Source: Nomia melanderi (taxonomy: Eukaryota; Arthropoda; Insecta; Hymenoptera; Halictidae). Taken from it: DNA of 64,000 nucleotides. Under the pieces are notes generated by a model. The model had not been told where the DNA came from, did no database searches, and was given only the letters and a program-made list of their open reading frames with translations. Position 1 is the stretch's first letter, and each line of letters begins with the position of its first letter. The position numbers and the translations under genes are program-made. Positions 12,146 through 23,489 of the stretch are shown here, piece after piece. The stretch lies in assembly GCF_051020985.1 (NCBI RefSeq), contig NC_135008.1, positions 7,316,001-7,380,000 of the forward strand, written 5' to 3'.

Positions 12146-15100
12146 AGCGACGATCCGGGCGACGTTAGAGACTCTCTCGTGTTTAGTCGGAAGGTGTTTG
12201 CCTTCGGTGGTTTGTGGCCGGAGAAGTTTATCCCGTTGTTGCCCGAGACGATTGCGACGTACGTCGGCTTTCATTTGGTGACCGAAATTTGCGCCCTGTT
12301 ATATTTATTAAAGCTCTCGCAAATATTGCTGATCGTCAGCACGATGGAATTCATTTTTATGCTGACGATGTGCTTATTGACGCTTCTGATCCGGTTCAAC
12401 AAGTACCTGCCGCCGTTGATCAGCGAAATGAAGCGGGACATAGAGGGCAACAAGCTTTTCAAGAACAACGACGAGAAGCGGTTGTATCTGAGATACAACG
12501 CCATTTCTTACAATTTCGGCAAATACTACTTGACACTGCAAACGCTTATTGTTCTACTGATGTTCTTTCGCCCGCTGGTACACGTCCTGACGCATCTTCG
12601 AGGTAACCATCGTCACGAGTTCATTCTTGAATCATTAATTTCATTTATAAAGAAGAAATATTGCTTCAAGGCAATAGTGAATTTGTTAATTCTAAAATTA
12701 CCGTATTAGAGGTCACTATTTATTGTGTTCGTATATTATCATAACGAACAATATTCTTACATGCACTGCGATTAATCAGAAATCATTCATTCTTAATGCC
12801 ACGTAACACTGAACGTACTGAGCAGTTCAATTGACTTTTTCAAATTCGTCTATAGCAACTTCAAAAGTGCATCCACCGAGAATTTCATTGATTTACAATT
12901 CAGATCGTGCATTGGTTATCTTTTTAACCCTTTGCACTCGAAAGTTTTTCACTTGAAATATTCTATTCTTTCTAATTAGATATAGACAAGATTCTTCAAA
13001 ATGAATGTAACAAGAAACCATACATAAATTAGGTAACAAAACTATTTTCTTTTAATATTTCACGTACTGATGCAGTATACAAAGATTAATGGTAAATACC
13101 ACAATTTATAATTTTGCTGGATCAAATCATCTGGCGACTGGGAGTCGCCTCTCGAGTGCAAAGGGTTAATAATTGAAAAAAGAGGAAATTAGGAATGGGG
13201 AATTTTGACCTCTCTGGTTAATCACGTTATTTTAATTAAGTTAATATTAAATGCCAAATTCGTATTATATTTTTTCTGCATTATCAATGATGTTACAGGA
13301 TCTCCACGGATGTAACATATCTCTCGATAACAGGCACATTATCTTTTCGTAACACTTTGTGTCGATATTTATAATCATTCCGCGGATTACATTCATCGAG
13401 GTATGTTGTTACAGGACACGACAACATGACGCAGCCCTATCGTTCGCCCCTTGTAAATTACTTGTTCTTCGACTACACGCACAACGCCGGATATTACTTC
13501 CTGATGTTTCTGTGGGAATCTCCTGCCATGTACGTGTCGATACTGCACATGGCGGGTGTCAGTTTCATAGTTTCGTTGAGTCTACACCTCTGCGGGAAAT
13601 ACTCGATTCTATCTTACCGCATACGAAACGTACCAACGAAACCGCCGCATCATTTCCAAGTGAATATTAAGAAGGTCGTCGAGCAACATTTAAAGTTGAC
13701 AGAGTGAGTGCGTAAAATTCTTATTGGACCCAAAAATACAACTCACTTACACATGATTCGAGTATCTATTCAAATACTTATAATAATGTCTGCGGTGAAT
13801 TACTTTTTAACTCTTTGCACTCGAGGACTCCGGAGCAGAGCCACTTGAAATTTGTCATTACAAACTGTAAAATTTTATCGCTAAATATATTGTAACATTC
13901 ATATCTACGATCGATAAAAAACAGTAAAATAGATCTATGACTTTTCCTTTCATGCGCGTATCATTTATTTATATGTTAATATACTTTTTCTATTAAAATT
14001 ACTTCGAGTCGTTGGCGATGTTAGTAAGAAAAAGATTCGAGTGCAAAGGGTTAAACAATCGCTGTTGGTTTGATTTTACAATTTTTCAAGTTTTTCGAGT
14101 TTACTTTATCCAAATTGCCACGAAACGTTCGATCATATTGTATTATTATTTTTTCAATGTAAAACAATGATCTTGATCTGTAAAGAAAGTAATGGCGACG
14201 TTTATACTTTTTACAGGTTAACGAGAAATTTAAATGACGGCTTGCACCTGATGCTTCTGGTGGAATATCTGAGTTGCACCTCTAGAATGGGCCTTTCCAT
14301 GTACGTTGTCTTAATTGTATGTAAATAAATTTGCTTACAATATGTAGAGTGATCCATTTACATCTACCGAGTCAGATATTTTTCCAATTATTGAGAATAT
14401 GAACAAATGTGTCAGACAAAATTTGGTGGACATTTGGTAAACATTACCTCGTATAAGTAACTTCTTTCTTCGCGAGCAAGACTTAAAAACTGATAATATT
14501 ATTTAACAACAAAATCAAGGTCATACGATATCAAAATTATTTCTCATTATAAAACGGAAACTATTATTCTGTAACCCCTTGCCTTACAGTAACGTGTGAG
14601 ACTCGTGAAGATTTTAAATAGAATTTAACAAACATAAATATTACTCGGTTACTTTGAATTATAATTAGATATTATTCTTCTGTTATCAATGATTATACTG
14701 TGGGACAAACGTAGACATAGAACATGCATAGAATTTTTCTCTTTTTTCACTAATTATTAGCGATGAAGTTGTATCGATCACAGTTGGAAAATAAATCATA
14801 GTGCAAGGGATTAAGAGCAACAGCCGAAGTGAATATGTTAACACGTTAACTGCCACGAGAAACATCAGTGTTTTATGTATCACTTATTCTCTCTATAGCA
14901 AAGAAACAAAACAAGAAGAATTAATTCTTTGATATGAAATTCTTATATTACCCTATTATCAAGTTATTAACGTTATAGAAAACTTGTACTCGAAATCGAT
15001 TATCTTCCAAGTCATAATTATTTTCTTGTAATTTGAAAGCTCCTGTCGTCGGTGACCGCCGTGGCAGTCAAAGTGTTAACCCTTTGCACTCGAGACGCGA

Positions 15101-16148
15101 CTACCAATCGCCAGATGATTAGATACAGAAAAATGATAAACTTTCGTATTTACCACTAGCCTTTGTATACTGCATCGACACGTGGAATATTTGAAAGAAA
15201 ATAGGTTTGTTACCTAATTTACGTATGATTTCTGGTTAAATTCATTTTAAAGGATCTTGTCTGTATCCGATTAGAAAGTATAGAGTATTTCAAACGAAGG
15301 ACTGTCGAGTGCAAAGGGTTAACCGGAAATGATATACAAAAATAGAATGTTTCAATGTACAGAAGTTCTTGTATTATCTGTTTCGCAGACGTTTGGATAC
15401 GATTTGGCGGCCACTATCAACTTCATTATGTACGGTATGAGTGTGTCAGGCTTGTGGTATTTGTATTCGTACGTCGGCGAACAACTTGTTTTCGAGGTTG
15501 GTATTCGATGTAAATGAGAATTAAGATTCTATCGTTACTCACTGCTCAGCCTGTACCTATGTTTGGTGTGCATCAATGGGAGGGACGGTAGAATAAAAAT
15601 TGATAACCATCGCACGCTCGTTCCCATTCAGCTGGAACAACAAAAATCCCATTAATCGAACAGTAACCCATATTTCCTTGAACGATATGCGACAACAACG
15701 AGATAAATGAATAATATTTAGTCGCAGGATTTGGGCGATGCGATGTATGATATCGATTGGCCAGAAATGACAAACAACGACAGGAAAACATTATTGATGT
15801 GTCTAATAAATGGACAACAAAGGCAATTCCTGACGGCCGGAAAATTCTACAAATTCTCATTGTTCGGATTTACTGACGTACGTGTGAATTTCTGCATACT
15901 CGTTCATATAATCCACGATATTGATAACAGCTGAAACAATTAAAATGCCTTAAAGAAATTTAGAGTATACTATATTTTTGCTATTTTCTGTTTACGTTAA
16001 GGTAATAAAATCATTAACAGAGAACGCACTGAACTTTCGTTTAGAATTATAAAAACTTCATAATATCATCGTATAATGCATTTTTCTTGCACAGATGATG
16101 AAATTTTCATTGGCGTGTATATCTATGCTGCAAGCAACAATGGAATGA
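12146..16148 (+). CDS. Odorant receptor OR-C (7tm_6 family), initial exon not located
   Basis: Exons 12146-12602, 13415-13703, 14217-14316, 15389-15496, 15728-15877 and 16095-16148 (stop TGA) join in frame to about 385 residues. The first placed exon has the same length (457 nt) as in OR-B and starts after a tgcttatag acceptor. It encodes VRDSLVFSRKVFAFGGLWP, matching IKDSLVFSKWAFSLAGLWP in OR-B. Later motifs are LHLCGKYSILSYRIR, LLVEYLSCTSRMGLSMYV, YLYSYVGEQLVFE and LTAGKFYKFSLFGFTD, with a tail beginning MMKFSLAC. It is closest to OR-A in the shared exons, which suggests a recent duplication. No stop or frameshift was found. The role is inferred from the family: a membrane odorant receptor channel subunit. 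Confidence 0.9.
12924..13169. mobile_element. TTAA-flanked MITE, family A
   Basis: Left TTAACCCTTTGCACTCGAAA, right CTCGAGTGCAAAGGGTTAA. A well-preserved copy of about 246 bp in an intron of OR-C. Confidence 0.85.
13807..14054. mobile_element. TTAA-flanked MITE, family A
   Basis: Left TTAACTCTTTGCACTCGAGG, right TTCGAGTGCAAAGGGTTAA. It lies in the second placed intron of OR-C. Confidence 0.82.
14571..14814. mobile_element. Family F MITE
   Basis: Left GTAACCCCTTGCCTTACAG (TTAA decayed to GTAA), right AGTGCAAGGGATTAA. It lies in an OR-C intron. Confidence 0.65.
14838..15079. mobile_element. TTAA-flanked MITE, family B
   Basis: Left TTAACACGTTAACTGCCACG, right CGTGGCAGTCAAAGTGTTAA. The right TTAA is shared with the following A-family element. 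Confidence 0.82.
15076..15322. mobile_element. TTAA-flanked MITE, family A
   Basis: Left TTAACCCTTTGCACTCGAGA, right TCGAGTGCAAAGGGTTAA. It lies in the OR-C intron just before the 108-nt exon, with the right end 66 bp from the acceptor. Confidence 0.85.
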
Positions 16149-18560
16149 ATCTGTCCAGAAGACATGAGACAATTGCGTGCAAATATTGTTTTCAGCCCTT
16201 TGTAATATATAAACATAATAACCGTCGATGTATCTTTGATCTTTGTATCTTTTTCCTTTCCCGGGCGCGTCAGGATTACAAATTTTAGGAACGTCTGCGT
16301 CTTCGAGGAGCTAGCAACGACAATGACAGTTACAACAAAATATGGTAATTATTCACCGAAACTCGCTCGCATTCTATTACATCCAAGTGAAAGGTGATAA
16401 AAGAACAATATTACAATTCTTAATGTTTCACCGTCGACCATGCGGAGAAATTAAGAATTAGGAACCACCACGCACAACTGACAACAAAATAATTGTTGAT
16501 ACTTTCAAAATATTCAGTGTTCGAAACAGGCTTGATAACAAATAGTTTCGCCTAACCCTTTGCACTCGAGAGGTGACTCTCAGTTACCACTTAATTTGAC
16601 ACAGTGAAACTACGGAACGTGATATTTAATGTTAAACTTTGTATAACGCCTCGATACGTGAAACATTGGAATAAAACAGCTTTGTTCCTCAATGTACCGG
16701 TGATTTCTCTTCGAGTTAGTCTCAAAGAACATCGTCCTCGCCTCGTAAAGAAATGTTAAATATTTCTAGTGAGAAACATCCCAGTGGAAGTCATTTAACA
16801 AGCTTTCCGTGGAACCGCTGCAGAAGCGAAAACGACATTAAAAATAAGCCTTGCTGTTTCAGGGAAAACAGTTTCAGCGGTCAGACTAAAATAGCGCGTT
16901 TCACTCGAGACACTTGTCTATTCCTGAAATTACTTTCACTCGAAATCCGTTTGATTCCACCCAACAGAACTCCAAGTTTGTAATCTCACCATCGAAACGT
17001 ACGCGACACTGTTTTCCTTCCATGTTTCAAACCTAAAAATTCTCATTACTCACGCGAATATCCGTTCGACGTGGGTTCCTTTTTCCTGAACGAAAATCGC
17101 GTAAATAGTGCCCGTTGGAACGAGGGAAAACAAAATATTGAGAAAAGCTGGTGTAAGTTTTAGAAATACATATTTATTTCACACAGCTTAACGTAATAAA
17201 TAAGAATAATAACATTTTAGAAAACAAAAGTATATTTTATTCGCTGTTACTAAATTCAGATCTCGCGTAAAAATTACCGCGTAAAAAGGAGGCTCGCGTT
17301 AGAAAGGGTCAGGTGTACTTACGATTAGCTTTTCAATCGGTGACGACGGTCAACAATCGCAGGAGCTAGGAGCGATGCTCCAACAGGTAGGGCGGACAAC
17401 AACGAAGTGTCTATCGACGGGCCCTCTACTGAAAAGAAACTTCTCTATAGTTCCGTCTTATCGCGTCGCGTTCGGTTTTAAAAATCGAGCCGGCCAAAAT
17501 ATCTAAACTGTAAGCGTCCCCTCGTCGTCCCGACTTCGCACACGTAAGAAACGCCCGTAACACTTCTGAGCCGAACCATAGGTGCAACAAAAAGCAACTT
17601 CGCAGCTGTTGCGTTGCGTTGCGCCCGCCAGCGTCGCTCGTGAATAAATAATTCCGCGTTGAGTTCTCCGCTGGCGGAGAAACGAAGAACGGCGGAACGT
17701 ATGTATCGATAATTATCGGTTACACGTCACGGCGAACGTAAAAAATTAGACTGCGGCGTTTAAATAAATGATTTACGAATCAGCGGAGCGCAGCTTTTAA
17801 CAGTTATGCATTCGCGTATCCGAGTTTGTCATGCAAACTTGTATCCGCTGACCAGCACACCACAAGTTGCAAGAGGAATCGAAGTTCGTCGAGCTGTTCG
17901 CCGCGGTTCAGATGGATTCGAGCAATAAAGTCGTCAACCCAGTAAGAGAGGAGGTGTGCATTATTCGTTCCGCCGTATGAAACGTTTGTCCCGCGTTGAC
18001 GCGAAATGTCTCGAAGCAATTCCGTTCGAATGAAATTATTGAACGTTGGAATAGCTGGATATCGTTCGAAGGACCGAGGCAGGGTATCGGACAACGCGAT
18101 GAATATCGGTACGCGACAATTTTTGGGGGATGGTACGGTTTGAATCTTACGCGTGGAAGACGGGGCGCATCGAGAATGTTTCTAGCAGGGTTGGAAAACA
18201 GCTATCACGTCGATTCCGGATTTTGAAGTAATTATAGAGAACAGAAGCGGAGTCGTAACTGTCATTAAGTATGTACATCGGTTTCTCTGTCGGTTCTATA
18301 ACTGTTATTTTTCGTGTTAGAAGATATACAGGACTGAAGAACAAAATCGAAAGAAACCAAACGTAAGAAAATGTTTGAACCAGAATGCATATACAAAAAA
18401 GAACAGTCGTAAAATCGGTACAGAATAACCAGAACCGAAGCCGACGTACCTAATAACAATTATGGCTCTATTTCCGTTCTCCGTGACTGTTTCAATCGGA
18501 ACCGATATACAACAGGCGCAATCAGTTATATTCGGAACCTTTTCAATCCCCGGTGTCTAG
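16149..18560. other. OR-C to OR-D interval
   Basis: No supported gene. It holds two duplicated non-coding blocks (16315-16483 and 16805-17036) and a truncated A-family MITE. From 17040 to 18560, including a GC-richer stretch near 17500-17700, I see nothing identifiable. It should contain the OR-D promoter and first exon. Confidence 0.55.
16553..16760. mobile_element. Truncated family A MITE
   Basis: Left terminus CTAACCCTTTGCACTCGAGA is present. The right inverted repeat is missing and the sequence runs into the duplicated block. Confidence 0.6.
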
Positions 18561-21500
18561 ACCGATGGCTCGGAGATCGTAATCAGAAAACCCCTCGTTT
18601 ATTGTACACGAATCTTCTCGCTGGGCGGTTTCCTGCCGTGGCAACACACCCCGAAAATGTTCGTGGTCTGTGTCCTGTACATCGTCCTGCTGGAGACGCT
18701 CGAGTGCTGGGACGCGTACAATGTATTCCTCAAGTTCACGGAGCTGATGGTAAACCTATTGTCGACGCCGCTGACAGCCTCGATATTGTACACGGTCCTC
18801 ATGATCAAGACGATGAAGGGGTTGAACGAGATGAAGGACAACATGCTGGACGACATCCAGACCGGCAGACTGTTCCAGAACAAGGAGGAGAAGCGGCTTT
18901 ATCGCAAGTACAACAGGATCTATGTCAACTTCGACAAATATATAGTGATCTACGGGCTCTTCGTTGGCTATGTGATGTACTTTCGACCGCTGATCACCTT
19001 GGCGACCCAACCTCGCACAGGTAATCTTTAATGATCGCTGAATCGGCGTTGAAAGTTTCATCTTATCGTTGAATATTCATTTGCAAAAATAAACACAACA
19101 CAGTTTGAAAAACTGTGTGTATATTCATTAGTATGTATTACGATGATTTACAAAAACTGAGAACGGAACGCTGTTCGATGGTTGCTACGAACTGCCGAAC
19201 AACGCGGAGAGAAAAAGACGCTCAGCGCGTGCAATGAAAATGGCTGTCCTTCTTGGGAAGGACAACTGACTCTTGCGAGGGAGAGGACTGCGCCAACGGA
19301 TACTTTGTAGTCGTTAAAAATATATTTCATGCTCACTCTCGACACTTATATCGCAACGTTGAATATTACGAGTGAATCGCAGATTTTCATGAAAATTTCG
19401 ATTATCAACCCTTCGCACTCGAGAGGCGACTCTCGGTCATCATTTAATTGAACGCAGAAAAATTATAAAATGAAGAATTCTATATAAAATGTTGAATAAG
19501 GTATTAACACATGAAACAGAAATACATTTCTGCCTCGTAATTTATACAAGATGTTCCTTTATGTAAGTTGCGAAGAATATCGTTAACGCGCTGAATGCCA
19601 CGGTGGTCACCGATGACCAAAGCATTCAAATTACTCGAAAACAATTATAATTCGTAAAGTAACTGGCATCGAATGAAAATGTTTAATAACCCAAATAACT
19701 GGATCATAGTGTAACCTGATAATTGTGTAGCAAATAATTCATAATTATTCCTTTTCGTTTTTGCTACAAAAGAATAAGTGATACACAAAACGCTGAAGTT
19801 TTTCGTGGCAGTCAACGTGTTAATATCTCGTCAGAAAATAATGAATGTTTATTGAGAAAAATATTCTCGAGTGCAAAGGGTTAAATACTTTCCCCCGTTC
19901 TTTTAGAATCAATTCCGTTTCTGAGTGCGACGGCTCTGTTCCAGACGAGAATAACGTCACCCATCCGTACGAACTTCCCTTCAAAGTCTACTTGTTCGTC
20001 GACTACAGCCACAACGGCAAAGTGTACTGCCTGGCGATGATTTTCCAATCTGTCGTCCCTCTCGTGGGGACGTATCATGCAGCGGCGGCGAGCCTCCTGG
20101 CGACTTTAACGTTGCACATCTGCGGGAAGCTCGCGGTTCTCGCTCGTCGCATTCGGGTGTCCCTAACGGAACCCGCGAGCGAGTTCAGGCACAAGGTTAA
20201 ATCGATAGTGAACCAGCATGTAGAGTTAATCGCGTAAGTAGATTTTCGACGGATTTGCTCTGCAATGGGATGACAGCGTTAACCCCTTGCTTTACAATAA
20301 CGTGTCACGATTAGAGAACACTTGTCCGTTATTTCTAATTTTTCTTTGCAGTTCCTCCGTCCGCAGGCGTGGCGAATTTTGAACATTTATATATGTATCA
20401 CGGGAGCACCGCTTCCAGCAAGGTTACACTGTACTGTTCATTTCTCTTTTAGCTTCTCCTTTATTAGGTCCTTTGGGTGATCCGTTTTAGCCTTCGATTA
20501 ACGCGTTCCGTGCCACGGAAATTTCGGTTGTATTTTGCTTATGAACTGCATTCATTTGGCAGACAAAAATAGAACAGGTCCTCACCTCCAAGGATCCACA
20601 ACCGCGCCCATCACATGCGGGAATGTACAAAATCCCATGTTCATGCGGTAAAGTATACATCGGTGAAACCGGGAGGAGCGTGAGTACACGCCTCGTCGAA
20701 CACAATCGTTGCACCAGACTAAAGTGCACCCAGTCTGCGGTCGCGGAACATCAGTCGACCACGGGACACACGATCAAGTTCGAAGAGACGAAGATCTTGT
20801 CCAGATGCAAAAACGACTTTCCACGCAAGTATAGGGAATCTATTGAAATCCTGAAAGACCCGAACAACATCAACAGGGACACAGGATATCAACTGAATCC
20901 CATTTGGCACTCCCCCCTCCCGATTTTTATTATATTTGAAAAGACTCTTCCTCGGCACACGTCAGTGTGTCTTTAGCCCCCTGATGAAGCCAACTGCAAT
21001 GCTGGCGAAACGTTGGGAAAAAATTCCTAGTGGACATGGCAGAAATGAATATATTAACTTATATTCAAGTTTTTGGTAACTTTTATATATTTTGATATTG
21101 TTCCTTTATGTTCTCGCTGCTTTGTAACGCATACCATCATCCGTGACCATGTGTCCCTTAACCCCTCGGCGTACTATTTACTTTCGTTACTAAGCTCGTG
21201 TAATTTTACTATCGACAATTCGTAAGAAATACAGCAAAATTGTCCATTCTACTTCAGGTGGAAATTTCATTTGAAGATAATACATTGATAATAGCGAAAT
21301 AGTTGTTTGCTTTGATCCGTGGGTAATGAACAATATATATTCTTGTTAAATTAGTTTAGAAATCATCATCGCGAGTCTCGCTCGTCATTGTACGGCAAGG
21401 GGTTAAAAATATTTTCTTACAGAAATTGGCATGTACCGTATATGGTACACGTGGCACTGAATGTGTTGAACCAGAAACGAACTTTTTTATATCCACGACA

Positions 21501-23489
21501 GAGATGCTTGTTTTGTGTTTCAGGTATTCAGACCATCTCAATGACATGTTCCGCCACATACTTCTGGTGGAGTATCTGAACTGCACCCTCAGATTCGCCC
21601 TTGGCATATACTTGGTGTTGCTCGTATGTAATCGATTCTGCTCGAAACATATGCATGGTTACGAACATTAAATCTTGAATGTAACACTTTTCCAAGACGA
21701 CGACAATTATACACCGCAATTCTTTTTTCTTTATAAAAGAATGAAGTGTGAAAGTATGACTAAGAGATCGTTCAGTTTGTCGCTAAGAATACACCATTAA
21801 TTGTCTTTTCAGTTTTCGAAGTTTCGAATCTTTCGCATCAAATAAACGGAGACGTTTTAGTCAGTAGGAGTAGAGTACGACGAATATTTTCAACGTACCA
21901 ACGTGAATACTTTTTTGCATTATATAGACGATCGGAAGAAACTCGACGGCCCTTTTTGTCTTCACTATATATTCTATAATCACCGGGACCTGGTTGTTTT
22001 TGTACTCGTATCTCGGTGAACAGGTCGTTCAGGTGGTTCGTATAAAATTGTACATAAAAATAATGTCCCGAATGTCTTTTCATCTTCTATGTCTTTGCTG
22101 CAATTTCGTGAAGAATGACATAAGCGTCAAATGTTCCCCTATGTTTATGCAAATTCGAAATTTTAAGGATACAATTAGAAAAGGTAGGCATCACGGTGAA
22201 ATGTGATCTATCCCGAGAAATATGAAAAGCACCACAGTCCGAATACTTTATACGTTTCTTTGCGATGTTGCACGTTTAATGTTCCAATAAACGAATAAGA
22301 ATCCGCACTCTATCTGTAATATTCAGTCGCAGGAAGTGGGCGAGGCGTTCTACGATACCAACTGGGTAAACGTCGAGAGTCGGCAGAGGACACTTTTATT
22401 GCTCTGTCAGATGAACGGACAAAAACCGATGTACCTATCAGCTGGGAAATTCTATTCGTTTTCGTTGTTCGGTTTTACTGAGGTAAGTTAAACAATTCGG
22501 TCGTTTCAAGAATCGGCAATAAATGTAAATGCGGTTGAACCTTTAACACTTTGACTGCCGCGCCACGGGAATTCGGGTGACACTATTTTTCACGGACACT
22601 TGGACATTAACACATTGTGGCCCGGCAATGTTGCACAATAGGTATCCCATGTCAGCGGTATCATTCCGTAATTGAATATGAAAGTGGAGCAATCTGAATA
22701 AAGTTCAATATACTTCGCTTATACATAATGAATTGAAATGAAACTTCGGACATATGCTTTAGATAACTTCGAATGTTTCGCTTTTGCAATATTCTATATT
22801 GCCCTGCGTTTCAACAATTGAAATAGCTGATGCGAGTGCAAACACGAGTTAACTCGTGACCGGTCAACAACGTTTAGGCATGAAAGCACGAGTTAACTCG
22901 TGATCGGTCAACAATGTGTTAACCCTTAGCAGTCCAGGTTGTTTTGTAGTCTATCAGCAACTGCAACTAATTTTTATAGTATCCCTAGCGAAAATTAGAA
23001 ATACTATAACATTCCTTCGATCTTTTATTTTCCTTAGTACAAAATCTGGATGTGTGGAGAATCTAATAATTTTAGGGTAGTTTCTTTAAGATTCATTAAA
23101 ATATTTAATATTATAACTGGTGCAATTGTGGAGCCTATAGAGTTCAAAAGGTTAATTTTTATGGTCATACATCGAACAAACTGGATTTTGTTGGATATAT
23201 GAGATATAAGAAAGATAGTGGAGCAATTATTAAGAAGAATCTTGACTTCTCAGTTTCTGGATAATGAAACAAACTGTTTCTAGTACATGGGAGTTTTGAC
23301 GAGTGTTTACATGGCAGTCAAAGTGTTAAAATAAGACTATTCGCAGAAATGTGTACTGCTTGTATGATTTCACGTGGTTAAATACCTTTCGAAATAATCT
23401 TCGCGCTTATTAAAAACAATGAATTTTTCGAACAGCTCATGAAAGCTTCCATGGCCTTTGTCTCCGTGCTACAAGCGAAATCGGACTAG
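18561..23489 (+). CDS. Odorant receptor OR-D (7tm_6 family), initial exon not located
   Basis: Exons 18561-19020, 19945-20233, 21524-21623, 21928-22032, 22333-22482 and 23436-23489 (stop TAG) join to about 385 residues. It is the most diverged of the four. The first placed exon is 3 nt longer, the TM6-region exon is 3 nt shorter, and the YSYVGEQLVFE motif reads YSYLGEQVVQ. Core motifs remain: LHICGKLAVLARRIR, LLVEYLNCTLRF and LSAGKFYSFSLFGFTE, with an LMKASMAF tail. The 289-nt exon acceptor was placed at 19945 because it keeps the phase used by the sisters. The following intron is enlarged to about 1.3 kb by a Penelope-like fragment and a MITE. No disabling mutation is seen, so the gene is probably functional. 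Confidence 0.87.
19405..19884. mobile_element. Family A MITE interrupted by a nested family B MITE
   Basis: Left TCAACCCTTCGCACTCGAGA, right CTCGAGTGCAAAGGGTTAA. The insert at 19583-19823 splits it. Without the insert the element would be about 240 bp, the family norm. Confidence 0.85.
19583..19823. mobile_element. Nested TTAA-flanked MITE, family B
   Basis: Left TTAACGCGCTGAATGCCACG, right CGTGGCAGTCAACGTGTTAA. Flanking sequence matches the uninterrupted A-family copy at 39614-39850, where a single TTAA (39789-39792) occupies this position. Confidence 0.88.
20583..20976 (+). pseudogene. Penelope-like retroelement fragment: C-terminal GIY-YIG endonuclease
   Basis: An in-frame stretch carries YKIPCSCGKVYIGETGRSV followed by TRLVEH, the GIY-YIG nuclease core (G-x-VYIG with a downstream Arg and Glu-His) that ends the polyprotein of Penelope-like retroelements. 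In active elements this domain nicks target DNA to prime reverse transcription. The upstream reverse transcriptase is absent, so this is a 5'-truncated copy. It reads open to a stop at 20974-20976. It sits in the sense direction within an intron of OR-D. GIY-YIG domains also occur in other nucleases, but the surrounding IPCSCG and the 3' tail favour the Penelope group. Confidence 0.82.
20978..21017 (+). ncRNA. Hammerhead-ribozyme-like motif in Penelope-like 3' tail
   Basis: CTGATGA (20981-20987) is followed by a GCCA/TGGC stem, then GAAAC (21007-21011) and GTT, with CCC/GGG able to pair as stem I. These are the conserved parts of a hammerhead core with a very short stem III. One A (20988) is unpaired at the base of stem II, so activity is uncertain. 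Confidence 0.45.
21158..21406. mobile_element. TTAA-flanked MITE, family F
   Basis: Left TTAACCCCTCGGCGTACTA, right GTACGGCAAGGGGTTAA. It lies in the same OR-D intron as the Penelope-like fragment. Confidence 0.72.
22607..22922. mobile_element. TTAA-flanked MITE, family C (nested)
   Basis: Left TTAACACATTGTGGCCCGG, right GTCAACAATGTGTTAA. Two copies of ACGAGTTAACTCGTGA-like palindromes lie near the right end. Confidence 0.72.
22919..23155. mobile_element. TTAA-flanked MITE, family D (nested)
   Basis: Left TTAACCCTTAGCAGTCCAGG, right AGAGTTCAAAAGGTTAA. It is closely related to the element at 51351-51590 and shares its left TTAA with the C-family element. Confidence 0.78.

Larger units (their letters stand above)
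22543..23329. mobile_element. Family B MITE split by two further TTAA elements
   Basis: Outer ends TTAACACTTTGACTGCCGCG and CATGGCAGTCAAAGTGTTAA belong together. Between them lie a C-family element (22607-22922) and a D-family element (22919-23155). It is in the last intron of OR-D. Confidence 0.78.
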
